From Streptomyces achromogenes (GTDB lineage Bacteria; Actinomycetota; Actinomycetes; Streptomycetales; Streptomycetaceae): DNA of 64,000 nt. The position numbers were made by a program, and so were the translations under genes. The DNA is taken from NCBI RefSeq assembly GCF_030816715.1, contig NZ_JAUSYH010000001.1:6076001-6140000 (forward strand). Direction: 5' to 3'. Of the stretch, positions 1 to 8,955 are shown piece after piece. The notes under the pieces are model-generated. The model was not told where the DNA came from and made no database searches. It saw nothing but the letters and a program-made list of their open reading frames with translations. How positions within the stretch are numbered: position 1 is the first letter of the stretch; every line of letters begins with the position of its first letter.

Positions 1-22
1 CGGGCTGGAATCATCCAGCCCG
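1..22 (-). terminator. Hairpin downstream of the MFS exporter gene
   Basis: Perfect inverted repeat with 9-bp arms (CGGGCTGGA / TCCAGCCCG) around an ATCA loop, 21 bases beyond the stop codon of the minus-strand transporter gene. There is no clear T-run, which is usual for Streptomyces terminators. The gene that would lie to its left is outside the window, so it may be shared with a convergent neighbour. Confidence 0.5.
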
Positions 23-43
23 CCCGGCGTTTCGTCTGTGCTG

Positions 44-1561
44 CTACTTGTCGCCGACGCGTGTCCTTCGCAGCGTCGTCGTCGCCGCGGCCGCGGCCCC
101 CGCGAGGACCACCGCGCCCGCGATCGCCGCGCCCTGCATTCCGTGGGTGAAGGCCTCTCGGGCCGCTGTGGCCAGGGCGTCTCCCGTGCGCCCGGGCAGG
201 TGGCCGGCGACGGCCAGGGCGCCGCCGAGGGTTTCGCGGGCCTCCGCCGGAGCCGAGGACGGCATGTCGTGGCGGTAGAGCGCCGTGCCGATGGAGCCGA
301 GGACGGCCATCCCCAGCGCGCCCCCGAACTCGGTGCCCGTCTCCAGCAGCGAGGACGCCGAACCCGCGCGTTCGACCGGGGCCGAGCTCATCGCCAGGTC
401 CGTCATCTGGGAGAGGACCATGACGATGCCCGAGGCGAGGACCCCGCAGGCGCTCAGCACGAGCCACATCGAGTCGGTGCCGGCGAGGGCCAGCAGGCCG
501 TAGCCGGCCGCGCCGGTCGCGAAGCCCGCCGTCACGACGTGGGCCCGGTCCACGCCCTTGTGGACCAGGGACGTGGCCAACGGGGCCGCCATGCCGATCG
601 GCACCGAGGGCAGCAGCGCCCACAGGGCAGCCTCCAGCGCGCTCTTGCCGAGGACCGACTGCAGGTACTGCGTGGTGAAGAAGGCCGAACCCAGCATCCC
701 GAACGACGAGACGAGGTTCAGGACGACCGCGGGGGCGAAGCCGGGCCGGCGGAACAGCGCCGGGGAGATCATCGGTGCGGCCGCCGTGCGCTGGCGGTGG
801 ACGAAGAGGGCCGCGAAGAGCAGGCCCACGGTGACCGAGAGGACGTACTCGGCGTGCCAGCCCTCGGTCGCCATCTCCTTCAGGCCGTAGATCACGGGGA
901 GCACGGCGGCCATCGACAGGGGGACGCTCGGCCGGTCGAAGCGGCCCGGGGCGGGGTCGCGGGACTCCGGCAGCAGGACCGGGCCGAGGACGAGCAGCAG
1001 GGCCATCGCGGGCAGGTTGACCAGGAAGACCGAGCCCCACCAGAAGTACTCGACCAGCACGCCGCTCATCACCGAGCCGAGCGCGATGCCGCCCGTCATC
1101 ACCCCGGACCACAGGCCGATCGCCTTCGCGCGCTGGCCGGGGTCGGTGAACATGGTCCGGATCAGGGCCATCGTCGACGGCATCAGGGTCGCGCCGCCGA
1201 TGCCGAGGACCGCGCGGGCCGCGATCAGGGTCTCGGCGCTGTCCGCGTAGGCCGCGATCAACGAGGCGGCGCCGAAGGCGGCCGCGCCGGTCAGCAGCAG
1301 CCGGCGGCGTCCTATGCGGTCGCCCAGGGACCCCATCGTCATCAGCAGGCCCGCGAGGACGAAGGCGTAGATGTCGAAGATCCACAGCTGCTGGGTGCCG
1401 CTCGGCTCGAGGTCCGCGCTGATCGCCGGGATCGCGAAGTAGAGGACGGAGACGTCCATGGAGACCAGGAGCAGCGGCAGCATCAGCACGCCGAGGGCGG
1501 TCCATTCGCGGCGGCCGGCGCGGGGTGCCGGGGTGGTGACAGTGCTCGTCGGGTTCGTCAT
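44..1561 (-). CDS. MFS drug efflux transporter, DHA2 (EmrB/QacA) family
   Basis: A 505-aa polytopic membrane protein with the length and spacing of 14-helix DHA2 proton antiporters that export drugs or toxic metabolites. A DHA2-type motif lies in the first helix (LLVSMDVSVLYFA, about residues 31-43). Motif A (GSLGDRIGRR, about 78-87) lies between helices 2 and 3, and a Gly-rich antiporter motif C (GGIALGSVMSG) lies further on. It is divergent from a TetR-type gene with a palindrome in the 96-bp gap, the usual layout for a locally repressed exporter. The substrate cannot be read from sequence. Confidence 0.88.
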   Translation of the reverse strand: MTNPTSTVTTPAPRAGRREWTALGVLMLPLLLVSMDVSVLYFAIPAISADLEPSGTQQLWIFDIYAFVLAGLLMTMGSLGDRIGRRRLLLTGAAAFGAASLIAAYADSAETLIAARAVLGIGGATLMPSTMALIRTMFTDPGQRAKAIGLWSGVMTGGIALGSVMSGVLVEYFWWGSVFLVNLPAMALLLVLGPVLLPESRDPAPGRFDRPSVPLSMAAVLPVIYGLKEMATEGWHAEYVLSVTVGLLFAALFVHRQRTAAAPMISPALFRRPGFAPAVVLNLVSSFGMLGSAFFTTQYLQSVLGKSALEAALWALLPSVPIGMAAPLATSLVHKGVDRAHVVTAGFATGAAGYGLLALAGTDSMWLVLSACGVLASGIVMVLSQMTDLAMSSAPVERAGSASSLLETGTEFGGALGMAVLGSIGTALYRHDMPSSAPAEARETLGGALAVAGHLPGRTGDALATAAREAFTHGMQGAAIAGAVVLAGAAAAATTTLRRTRVGDK

Positions 1562-1584
1562 GACCGGGACTGTACGGGCGTATT

Positions 1585-1605
1585 AAACGGTTGTCTAGAA
1601 CGTTT
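1585..1605. promoter_or_regulatory. Candidate TetR operator between exporter and regulator
   Basis: AT-rich imperfect palindrome AAACGGTT-GTCTAG-AACGTTT in the divergent gap, an unusual base composition for this genome. It would overlap the promoters of both genes, so binding by the adjacent TetR protein could give repression and autoregulation. Only the symmetry and position support this. Confidence 0.5.
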
Positions 1606-1645
1606 GTATAAGTCAGTCGTATAGGACGCCCGTATGGATCGGGGA

Positions 1646-1651
1646 TAGGCT
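1646..1651 (+). promoter_or_regulatory. -10 box of a leaderless tetR transcript
   Basis: TAGGCT fits the Streptomyces -10 consensus (TANNNT) and ends exactly 6 bases before the ATG, so the transcript would start at or next to the start codon. No good Shine-Dalgarno sequence precedes the gene. The -35 box is not clear. Confidence 0.45.
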
Positions 1652-1657
1652 GACGGC

Positions 1658-2248
1658 ATGGGACATCGTGAGGATCTGCTCGAAGGCGCCAAGCGCTGCC
1701 TGCTGGAGAAGGGGTTCCTGCGGACGACCGCGCGGGACGTCGTCAAGGAGTCGGGGACCAACCTGGCGTCGATCGGTTACCACTACGGCTCCAAGGACGC
1801 GCTGCTGGCGCAGGCGTACGTCTCGCTGATCGAGGGCGCCGGCGACGACTTCGACCCGGGTTGGGGCGCGGGCGGCGAGGTGACGGCGCCCGCCGGATCG
1901 CTGGAACGCTTCCAGGAGGTGTGGGCGAGCATCATCGGCTCGGTGCCGCGGACGCGGGCGATCTGGCTGCTGAGCTTCGAGCTCGTCGTCCAGGGCGACC
2001 GGCTCCCCGAGCTGCGCAAGCTGCTGGCCGAGGCGCAGGAGGAGGGCCGGTCGGGGATCGTGCCCATGTTCAACGGCGTCCCGGAGGCCGAGCTCGACAA
2101 GGAGACCGTCGACACGGAGGGCCGCTTCTACCAGACCCTCCTCAACGGGCTGATGGTCCAGTGGCTGTTCGACCCGGCCACGGCGACCGACGCGGCGCAG
2201 CTCACCGAAGGGCTGCGGCGGGTGATCGCGGGCGCGGCGAAGGACTGA
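1658..2248 (+). CDS. TetR/AcrR-family transcriptional regulator
   Basis: 196 aa. The N-terminal TetR helix-turn-helix is clear: the segment from about residue 8 to 50 carries the pattern TARDVVKESG...IGYHYGSKDALL, which is diagnostic of the family. The C-terminal part is an all-helical ligand-binding and dimer domain. It is divergent from a DHA2 exporter, so it most likely represses that exporter and itself until a ligand binds. The ATG is preceded by TAGGCT at leaderless spacing. Confidence 0.9.
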   Translation: MGHREDLLEGAKRCLLEKGFLRTTARDVVKESGTNLASIGYHYGSKDALLAQAYVSLIEGAGDDFDPGWGAGGEVTAPAGSLERFQEVWASIIGSVPRTRAIWLLSFELVVQGDRLPELRKLLAEAQEEGRSGIVPMFNGVPEAELDKETVDTEGRFYQTLLNGLMVQWLFDPATATDAAQLTEGLRRVIAGAAKD

Positions 2249-2275
2249 GCGGGGGAGTGGAGGGACGGCCGGCCG

Positions 2276-3469
2276 CTAGAGGCGGGACGCCTTCAGTGTC
2301 ATGTGCAGCAGGAGCCGGTCCTCGCCGTCGTCCAGGTCCAGGCCCGTCAGCTGCTCCACCCGCGACAGCCGGTAGTACAGCGTCTGCCGGTGGATGCCCA
2401 GTTCGGCGGCGGTGCGGCCGGCCTGGCCCGCGCAGTCGAGATAGACCTCGGCCGTGCGGGCCAGTTCGTGGTGGGCGGGGGAGGTCAGCGCCCGGACGGC
2501 GGGGTCCTGGGCGCTCGCCGGGGGCAGCGAGGTGAGCAGACGGTACGGGCCGATGGACGCCCACAGCGCGACCGGCCCCAGGCGGGGCTCGGCGAGGGCG
2601 GCCCGCGCCGACGCCGAGGCCTCCTCCCACGCGGCCCCGAGCTCCGCCAGGCCGACCCGCCCCGCGGCCACGCCCGCGGCCGCCTCCGGCGCCCGCTCCC
2701 GCAGCCGGGCCGCCGCCGACGCCGCGGGGGCGAGGGCGTCCGCCGAGCGCAGCCGCACCAGCAGCGCCAGCGACCGCGACGCCGCGCCCCACGGCACCGT
2801 GCACCAGGCCGTCGCCCCGGGCAGGGTGCGCAGCGAAGGGGCGTCGTCCGGATCGGCGGAGGGCCAGGGCGTCACGCACACCACCGTGTGCGGACCGTCC
2901 GCGCGGGTCCCGAGTGCGGTGCGCAGCTCCGCCACCGCCATCTCCCGGGGCCAGCCCGGCTGTGCCGTGAGGACCGCCCGCAGCTCCCGGGTGAGATCGG
3001 CGCCGTGCCGGGCGTCGTCGGCGAGCAGGGCGCCGATCCGGGCCGTCACCTCCATCGCCGAGGCGAGCTGCGTGTCCGAGGGCCCGGGATCGTCGTCCAG
3101 CAGCCAGACGTAGCCGAGGACGACGCCCCGATGCCGTACGGGAAGGCAGACGCGGCCCCGGTGCACCCCGGCCTCCGGGGTGGGCGGGATGCGCACCGGG
3201 CCCGTCGCGCGCGTGATGCCGAAGCCCTCGAACCAGGAGCGGACGGCGGCCGTGGAACGCCTGGTCAGGATCGAGCGGGTGCGGACCGGGTCCAGCGCCG
3301 ACTCGTCGAGCTCGTCCTCGCTCGCGTACGCGCCGAAGGCGAGGAGCTCGAAGTCCCGGTTCTCCAGGGTCGCGGGGGCGCCCAGCAGCTCGGAGAGCTC
3401 GTCGACGAGTTCCTGGTAGTCGCCCCGATGGTCCCGGTAATCCGACGTCACCGGGGCATTCTTCCCCAT
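2276..3469 (-). CDS. PucR-family transcriptional regulator of proline catabolism
   Basis: 397 aa. The C-terminal 60 residues form the PucR-type helix-turn-helix (the stretch RTAAELGIHRQTLYYRLSRV is characteristic); the middle is a GGDEF-like degenerate sensor region. I chose the ATG at 3469, giving MGKNAPVTSDYRD, because GAAGGGCGG lies just upstream; an in-frame upstream start is possible but runs into the divergent promoter region. It is divergent from proline dehydrogenase with a 128-bp gap, so it probably activates the proline-to-glutamate genes in response to proline. The specific inducer is inferred from context. Confidence 0.85.
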   Translation of the reverse strand: MGKNAPVTSDYRDHRGDYQELVDELSELLGAPATLENRDFELLAFGAYASEDELDESALDPVRTRSILTRRSTAAVRSWFEGFGITRATGPVRIPPTPEAGVHRGRVCLPVRHRGVVLGYVWLLDDDPGPSDTQLASAMEVTARIGALLADDARHGADLTRELRAVLTAQPGWPREMAVAELRTALGTRADGPHTVVCVTPWPSADPDDAPSLRTLPGATAWCTVPWGAASRSLALLVRLRSADALAPAASAAARLRERAPEAAAGVAAGRVGLAELGAAWEEASASARAALAEPRLGPVALWASIGPYRLLTSLPPASAQDPAVRALTSPAHHELARTAEVYLDCAGQAGRTAAELGIHRQTLYYRLSRVEQLTGLDLDDGEDRLLLHMTLKASRL

Positions 3470-3597
3470 GCGCGACCGCCCTTCATACATCTGTCTGAGA
3501 TCTGCGGCACGGATGCGTGACAGCTGTCGATGGCCCACGATCGGAGGGATCCTTAGGTTTCACGGTGGTTCTGTCTGCTGGTCTGTGGAGGTGCCCC

Positions 3598-4524
3598 GTG
3601 CTGGGTCCCGTGATTCTCGCCGCGTCGCGCAGCGACCGGATGCGACGCCTGATCTCGGCGGCTCCGGTGACGAAGCAGGTCGTCGACCGTTTCATCCCCG
3701 GCGAGACGGTCGACGACGTCGTCCCGATCATCGAAGAGCTCACCGGGCGGGGGCTGGAGCTGACGATGGACGTCGTCGGCGAGGACATCACCACGCCCGA
3801 GCAGGCCTTCGCAGCCCGGGACGCCTACCTGGCGCTGGTCGGCCGGCTGGGGGAGCTCGAGCTCGGCGAGCGGGTCGAGATGTCCGTGAAGCTGTCGATG
3901 TTCGGCCAGGCGCTGGACGGGGGCCACGAGCTGGCCGTCGCCAACGTCCGTCCGGTCGTCGAGGCCGCCGCCGCCATCGGCACCACCGTCACCCTCGACG
4001 CCGAGGACCACACCACCCTCGACTCGATGTTCGCCGTCCACGAGGAACTGCGGAAGGACTTCCCGCAGACCGGCTGCGTCATCCAGGCCTACCTCTTCCG
4101 CACCGAGGCCGACGCCCGCCGGCTCGCCGCGAGCGGCAGCCGGGTGCGGCTGGTGAAGGGCGCCTACAAGGAGCCCGCCGAGGTCGCCCACCAGGACCGG
4201 CACGAGATCGACAAGGCGTACGTGCGGATCCTGCGGACCCTGATGGAGGGCGAGGGGTACCCGATGATCGGCTCCCACGACCCGCGCCTCATCTCCATCG
4301 GGCAGGAGCTCGCGCGCAAGGCCGGCCGCAAGCCCGACGAGTACGAGTTCCAGATGCTGTACGGGATCAGGAGCGACGAGCACTTGCGGCTCGCCGCCGA
4401 GGGGCACCGCATGCGCGTCTACACCGCCTACGGCACCGACTGGTACGGCTACTTCATGCGCCGGCTCGCGGAGAAGCCGGCGAACCTGCGCTTCTTCGCG
4501 CGCTCGATGGTCAGCAAGGGCTGA
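3598..4524 (+). CDS. Proline dehydrogenase (FAD)
   Basis: 308-aa monofunctional proline dehydrogenase: oxidises L-proline to 1-pyrroline-5-carboxylate with FAD and passes electrons to the respiratory chain at the membrane. The barrel has the family features, including KLSMFG, the LDAEDHTTLD segment, RLVKGAYKEP, the SHDPRLI loop and the C-terminal RxAEKPAN region. The GTG start at 3598 (MLGPVILAASRSDR) is chosen because GGAGGTG lies 4 bases upstream; the frame stays open further upstream without an RBS. The P5C dehydrogenase gene follows after 45 bp in what looks like one operon. Confidence 0.93.
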   Translation: MLGPVILAASRSDRMRRLISAAPVTKQVVDRFIPGETVDDVVPIIEELTGRGLELTMDVVGEDITTPEQAFAARDAYLALVGRLGELELGERVEMSVKLSMFGQALDGGHELAVANVRPVVEAAAAIGTTVTLDAEDHTTLDSMFAVHEELRKDFPQTGCVIQAYLFRTEADARRLAASGSRVRLVKGAYKEPAEVAHQDRHEIDKAYVRILRTLMEGEGYPMIGSHDPRLISIGQELARKAGRKPDEYEFQMLYGIRSDEHLRLAAEGHRMRVYTAYGTDWYGYFMRRLAEKPANLRFFARSMVSKG

Positions 4525-4569
4525 GCCCACCCCCGCTCGCAACACGCTCAGTAAGGAGTTACCGACCTC

Positions 4570-6210
4570 ATGGACGCTGTGACCCAGGTCCCCACCCCCG
4601 TCAACGAGCCGGTGCACGGCTATGCCCCCGGCTCGCCCGAGCGGGCCCGGCTGGAGGCCAGGCTCAAGGAACTGGCCGACAACCCGATCGACCTGCCCTG
4701 CACCATCGGCGGCGAGCGCCGGATGGGCGGCGGGGAGCGTTTCGACGTCGTCCAGCCGCACCACCACAAGTCCCGCCTCGGCACATACGCCAACGCCACC
4801 CGGCAGGACGCCCAGGACGCCGTCGACGCGGCCCTCGCCGCCGCGCCCGCCTGGCGCGCGATGTCCTTCGACGACCGTGCCGCGATCATCCTGCGCGCCG
4901 CCGAACTGCTGGCCGGCCCCTGGCGGGAGACGCTGGCCGCCTCCACCATGCTCGGCCAGTCGAAGACCGCCCAGCAGGCGGAGATCGACTGCCCCTGCGA
5001 GCTCGTCGACTTCTGGCGCTTCAACGTGGCCTACGCCCGCCAGATCCTGGCCGAGCAGCCCCCGGCCAACTCCCCGGGCGTCTGGAACCGTCTCGACCAC
5101 CGCCCGCTCGAGGGCTTCGTCTACGCGATCACGCCGTTCAACTTCACGGCGATCGCGGGCAATCTGCCGACCGCGCCCGCGCTGATGGGCAACGTGGTCG
5201 TCTGGAAGCCGTCGCCGACGCAGACGCACGCCGCCGTGCTGCTGATGCGGCTGCTGGAGGAGGCCGGGCTGCCCAAGGGCGTGATCAACCTGGTCACCGG
5301 CGACGGCCTGGAGGTCTCCGAGGTCGCCCTGAACCACCGCGACCTCGCCGGCATCCACTTCACCGGCTCCACCAAGACCTTCCAGCACCTGTGGAAGACG
5401 GTCGGCGCCAACATCGAGAAATACCGCACCTACCCGCGTCTGGTCGGCGAGACCGGCGGCAAGGACTTCGTCGTCGCCCACCCGAGCGCCGACCGCGCCG
5501 TGCTGAAGACGGCCCTCACCCGGGGCGCCTTCGAGTACCAGGGCCAGAAGTGCAGCGCGACCTCCCGGGCCTACATCCCGGCGTCGATCTGGAACTCCGG
5601 CTTCAAGGAGGAGTTCGCGGCCGAGGTCGACGGCCTCACCATGGGCGACGTCACCGACCTGTCCCACTTCATCGGCGCGGTCATCGACGAGCGTTCCTTC
5701 GCCAAGAACAAGGCGGCCATCGACCGCGCCGAGGCGGACCCGGCCTGCACGATCGTCGCGGGCGGTACCTACGACGACTCGGTGGGCTGGTTCGTGCGCC
5801 CGACCGTCGTCGAGTGCACCGACCCGGAGAACGAGGTCTTCACCACCGAGTACTTCGGCCCGTTCCTCGCCGTGCACGTCTACGACGACAGTTCGGCCGA
5901 GGCGTACGACGCCATGCTGACCCAGATGGAGTCGGTCTCGGACTACGCGCTCACCGGCTCGGTCATCGCCAACGACCGCGCCGCCGCCGCGTACACGATG
6001 GAGAAGCTGCGCTACGCGGCCGGCAACTTCTACATCAACGACAAGTCGACCGGCGCCGTCGTCGGGCAGCAGCCCTTCGGGGGCGGCCGGGCCTCCGGCA
6101 CCGACGACAAGGCCGGCGCCCCGCAGAACCTGATGCGCTGGACGCTGACCCGCGCCATCAAGGAGACGCTGGTCCCGCCGACCGACCACACCTACCCGCA
6201 CATGGGCTGA
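4570..6210 (+). CDS. pruA: L-glutamate gamma-semialdehyde (P5C) dehydrogenase
   Basis: 546-aa aldehyde dehydrogenase that converts glutamate semialdehyde, the hydrolysed product of P5C, to glutamate with NAD+, completing proline breakdown. Catalytic Cys328 sits in YQGQKCSATSRAY and the general base Glu294 in LVGETGGKDF. The N-terminus and the QQPFGGGRASGTDDKAG segment near the end match the stand-alone P5CDH family. AAGGAG precedes the ATG. Bacteria with bifunctional PutA fuse the two activities; here they are two adjacent genes. A strong hairpin follows. Confidence 0.95.
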   Translation: MDAVTQVPTPVNEPVHGYAPGSPERARLEARLKELADNPIDLPCTIGGERRMGGGERFDVVQPHHHKSRLGTYANATRQDAQDAVDAALAAAPAWRAMSFDDRAAIILRAAELLAGPWRETLAASTMLGQSKTAQQAEIDCPCELVDFWRFNVAYARQILAEQPPANSPGVWNRLDHRPLEGFVYAITPFNFTAIAGNLPTAPALMGNVVVWKPSPTQTHAAVLLMRLLEEAGLPKGVINLVTGDGLEVSEVALNHRDLAGIHFTGSTKTFQHLWKTVGANIEKYRTYPRLVGETGGKDFVVAHPSADRAVLKTALTRGAFEYQGQKCSATSRAYIPASIWNSGFKEEFAAEVDGLTMGDVTDLSHFIGAVIDERSFAKNKAAIDRAEADPACTIVAGGTYDDSVGWFVRPTVVECTDPENEVFTTEYFGPFLAVHVYDDSSAEAYDAMLTQMESVSDYALTGSVIANDRAAAAYTMEKLRYAAGNFYINDKSTGAVVGQQPFGGGRASGTDDKAGAPQNLMRWTLTRAIKETLVPPTDHTYPHMG

Positions 6211-6242
6211 CGGCGCGCAGCGCATCCGCGCACCCGCGCACC

Positions 6243-6278
6243 CGAACGGGCCGGTCTTCCGCAGACCCGGCCCGTTCG
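6243..6278 (+). terminator. Terminator of the proline operon
   Basis: Twelve-bp GC-rich stem (CGAACGGGCCGG pairing with CCGGCCCGTTCG, one mismatch beyond) just after pruA and ending right before the -10 region of the next gene. No T-run, as is common in this genus. Confidence 0.6.
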
Positions 6279-6291
6279 GCACACTGCCCGC

Positions 6292-7137
6292 ATGGAGAGC
6301 GTGCTCGCGGACGACGGAGTCCGCCTGTGGGCGTCCCGCAGCGGCACCGCCGACCCGCTGGTCCTGTGCCACGGCGGACCCGGGCTGTGGGACATGTTCG
6401 AGGACATGACGGCCCTGCCCGCCCCGCTGTCCGACGCGATCCGCTGGGACCAGCGCGGATGCGGGCGCTCGCAGCGGTGCGACGGGCCGTGGACCACCGA
6501 GCGGTTCGTCGCCGACCTGGAGGCCGTACGGCGGCACTTCGGCCTCGGGAGGATGACCCTGCTCGGGCATTCCTGGGGCGCGCAACTGGCGTTGAGCTAC
6601 GCCCTGGCCCACCCCGGGCGGGTGCGCGCGCTGATCTACGTGAGCGGTACGGGCATCGGCCCCGACGCCGACTGGCACCCCGCCTACAAGGCGAACTTCC
6701 TCGCCCGGCTCGGCGAGGCCCCCGCACTGCTCGCCCGTTGGCGGGCGGCGCCGAACGGCAGCCGTGAGCGGGCGCTGATCCAGTGGTCCGTGGAGTTCGA
6801 GGACCGACGGCGGGCCCCGGAGCACGCCGAGCGCATGGCCGACCCCTGGTTCGGCGTCAACACCGCGTGCAACGCGGCGCTCAACGCCGAGCGCGCACGG
6901 GACTGGGGCGCCCCCGAGCTGTACCCGGCCTGCCGGCGGCTGGAGACGCCGGTGCTGATCGTCGACGGCGCCCGGGACATCCGGCCCCGCTCGGCGGTCG
7001 ACTCACTGGATCGCGCCCTGCCCCACGTGCGGCGGGTGACCCTGGAGGGGGCGGGCCACCTGCCGTGGACCGAGGACCCCGAGGGCTTCCGACGGGCGGT
7101 GGCGTCGATCCTCCGAAGGGTGCGCCGTCTCAGATAG
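6292..7137 (+). CDS. Alpha/beta hydrolase, proline iminopeptidase-like
   Basis: 281 aa. The oxyanion-hole motif HGGPG is at about residues 24-28, the nucleophile elbow GHSWGAQ puts Ser94 as nucleophile, and the acid (DGARDI) and histidine (GAGHLPW) follow in the expected order. HGGPG and the cap region resemble S33 aminopeptidases, which release N-terminal proline. Its place just after the proline genes would suit peptide-derived proline supply, but the hairpin between them and its own CACACT box six bases before the ATG suggest a separate leaderless transcript. Substrate uncertain. Confidence 0.82.
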   Translation: MESVLADDGVRLWASRSGTADPLVLCHGGPGLWDMFEDMTALPAPLSDAIRWDQRGCGRSQRCDGPWTTERFVADLEAVRRHFGLGRMTLLGHSWGAQLALSYALAHPGRVRALIYVSGTGIGPDADWHPAYKANFLARLGEAPALLARWRAAPNGSRERALIQWSVEFEDRRRAPEHAERMADPWFGVNTACNAALNAERARDWGAPELYPACRRLETPVLIVDGARDIRPRSAVDSLDRALPHVRRVTLEGAGHLPWTEDPEGFRRAVASILRRVRRLR

Positions 7138-7158
7138 TAGGAAGTCCGAGTAATTGTA

Positions 7159-7187
7159 GAGACAGGCGCGGGCTCCTCGCTTAGCTT
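7159..7187 (+). promoter_or_regulatory. Candidate promoter upstream of a small basic protein gene
   Basis: GAGACA (7159-7164) and TAGCTT (7182-7187) are separated by exactly 17 bp, a fair match to the HrdB-type -35/-10 pattern, inside an unusually AT-rich stretch after the hydrolase gene. The start would be near 7194, giving a leader of about 140 bases before the small CDS. Confidence 0.4.
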
Positions 7188-7335
7188 TGTAGGAGCCGAA
7201 CGTCTCGCTCGATCAAGCGAATGGCGGTCGTGAGCCGGGCCCCGTGCAGGCAACCCCTGCGGTCCGCTCCCCGCCCCTTCCGGCGTCTCGCACCCCCCTT
7301 TGGCACTCCCTGGATTTCGAAGGAGTCGATTCCCC

Positions 7336-7467
7336 ATGGCCGAGACGACCGTCCGCCGCCGAGTCCGTCACGTCTCCCGTACGAGCGAGTCCGACCGCAG
7401 GAACGCCGCCGCCGCCTTGCAGCGCGCCCTCGACCGCCGCGACAACGGAGGCGAGACCGGCCACTGA
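7336..7467 (+). CDS. Small basic protein, 43 aa, unknown function
   Basis: Short ORF beginning MAETTVRRRVRHVSR and ending GGETGH. It has a strong, well-spaced Shine-Dalgarno (GAAGGAG, 10 bases before the ATG) and a possible promoter upstream, so I regard it as real. The product is Arg-rich (about a quarter Arg), with no membrane segment or signal peptide; a region of about residues 19-36 could form an amphipathic helix. It stands alone between the hydrolase and leuB. I do not recognise a family. Confidence 0.6.
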   Translation: MAETTVRRRVRHVSRTSESDRRNAAAALQRALDRRDNGGETGH

Positions 7468-7650
7468 GCCGGCCCGCCCCGCAGTCCGGGAGCCGCACCC
7501 GCACGGGGCGCGGCGCGGGCGTTACGAACGGGACTTCGGACCCCGCGCCGCACCTCGCCTCCCACCGCGTGCCGCCTCGCCCCCGCCGGGTGTACCGCCA
7601 CGCCGCTGTCCGGATGACGGACGGTCCGTGTCATCACCTGGGACGAGGAG

Positions 7651-7656
7651 TAGGGT
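7651..7656 (+). promoter_or_regulatory. -10 box of a leaderless leuB transcript
   Basis: TAGGGT ends 6 bases before the leuB ATG, with GTGTCA 17 bp further upstream as a plausible -35. The only purine-rich candidate RBS (GAGGAG) is 12 bases from the ATG, too far to be convincing. Confidence 0.5.
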
Positions 7657-7662
7657 TCCCGC

Positions 7663-8706
7663 ATGTCTCGCAGCCTCAATCTCGCAGTGATCCCCGGTGA
7701 CGGCATCGGCCAGGAGGTCGTGGCCGAAGGTCTCAAGGTCCTCTCCGCCGTCCTCCCGCAGGATGTGAAGCTGGAGACCAAGGAGTACGACTTCGGCGCC
7801 CGGCGCTACCACGCCACCGGTGAGACCCTCACCGACGCGGACGTGGACGCGCTCAAGCGGCACGACGCGATCCTGCTCGGCGCGATCGGCGACCCGAGCG
7901 TCCCCTCCGGCGTCCTGGAGCGGGGCTTCCTGCTCAAGCTGCGCTTCGCCTTCGACCACCACGTGAACCTGCGTCCGTCGAAGCTCCTGCCCGGCGTGGC
8001 CACCCCGCTGGCCGGTCAGCCCGAGATCGACTTCGTCGTCGTCCGCGAGGGCACCGAGGGCCCGTACACCGGCAACGGCGGCACGATCCGCAAGGGCACC
8101 CCGCACGAGGTCGCCACCGAGGTCTCCGTGAACACGGCGTTCGGCGTCGAGCGCGTGGTCCGCGACGCCTTCGCCCGCGCCCAGGCCCGGCCCCGCAAGA
8201 AGCTCACGCTCGTCCACAAGAACAACGTGCTGGCCTTCGCCGGTCACCTGTGGACGAACGTCTTCAACCAGGTGGCCGAGGAGTTCCCCGACGTCACCAC
8301 CGACTACATCCACGTCGACGCGGCCACCATCTACCTGGTCACCGACCCGGCGCGGTTCGACGTCATCGTCACCGACAACCTCTTCGGCGACATCATCACC
8401 GACCTCGCCGCGGCCGTCTCCGGCGGCATCGGCGTCGCCGCCAGCGGCAACATCAACCCGTCCGGCGACTTCCCGTCCATGTTCGAGCCCGTGCACGGCT
8501 CGGCCCCGGACATCGCGGGCCAGGGCAAGGCCGACCCCACCGCCACGGTCCTGTCCGTCGCCCTGCTCCTGCGCCACCTCGGCTACGAGGCCGAAGCCGT
8601 CCGCATCGAGGACGCCGTCTCCGCGGACCTCGGGGAGCGCGGCTCGCTGCCCGCGCGCAGCACCTCCGAGATCGGCGACGCGCTCTCAGTACGAGTAGCC
8701 GGCTGA
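7663..8706 (+). CDS. leuB: 3-isopropylmalate dehydrogenase
   Basis: 347 aa. NAD+-dependent oxidative decarboxylation of 3-isopropylmalate, the third step of leucine synthesis. The opening LAVIPGDGIGQEV, the Arg-rich substrate loop, the lysine in VHKNNVL and the metal-binding NLFGDIITDLAAA are typical of the actinobacterial short LeuB type. It is monocistronic here, ending in a strong hairpin, while leuCD lie 27 kb downstream with ndgR. Apparently transcribed leaderless. Confidence 0.95.
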   Translation: MSRSLNLAVIPGDGIGQEVVAEGLKVLSAVLPQDVKLETKEYDFGARRYHATGETLTDADVDALKRHDAILLGAIGDPSVPSGVLERGFLLKLRFAFDHHVNLRPSKLLPGVATPLAGQPEIDFVVVREGTEGPYTGNGGTIRKGTPHEVATEVSVNTAFGVERVVRDAFARAQARPRKKLTLVHKNNVLAFAGHLWTNVFNQVAEEFPDVTTDYIHVDAATIYLVTDPARFDVIVTDNLFGDIITDLAAAVSGGIGVAASGNINPSGDFPSMFEPVHGSAPDIAGQGKADPTATVLSVALLLRHLGYEAEAVRIEDAVSADLGERGSLPARSTSEIGDALSVRVAG

Positions 8707-8727
8707 CCCGCGCCGCTCGAGAACCTC

Positions 8728-8762
8728 GAAGCCGCCGGGTCGCAAGCGCGCCCGGCGGCTTC
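8728..8762 (+). terminator. Terminator after leuB
   Basis: Perfect 12-bp stem, GAAGCCGCCGGG pairing with CCCGGCGGCTTC, loop of 11 bases, starting 22 bases after the leuB stop. Confidence 0.7.
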
Positions 8763-8955
8763 CGCATGCCCCCCGCCGGGTGTCACCATCAACCCTGGGT
8801 CGCATTCACGCCGTTTTTCGGCCGTCGCCCGGCTCTTGCGATAATCGAACGCGGAGCCGCGGTATGAGGGAATGCTCGGACGTCCTACCACCGGCCATCG
8901 GCCGTACGGACGTGAGCGCGGCCCGTCACACACAACCGGTGAAGGACAACCACTC

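Noticed and set aside
3553..6825. Very long minus-strand reading frame opposite the proline operon
   Set aside because: It runs antisense to two clearly recognised genes, has low-information Arg/Gly/Val composition, and arises from high-GC third-position bias.
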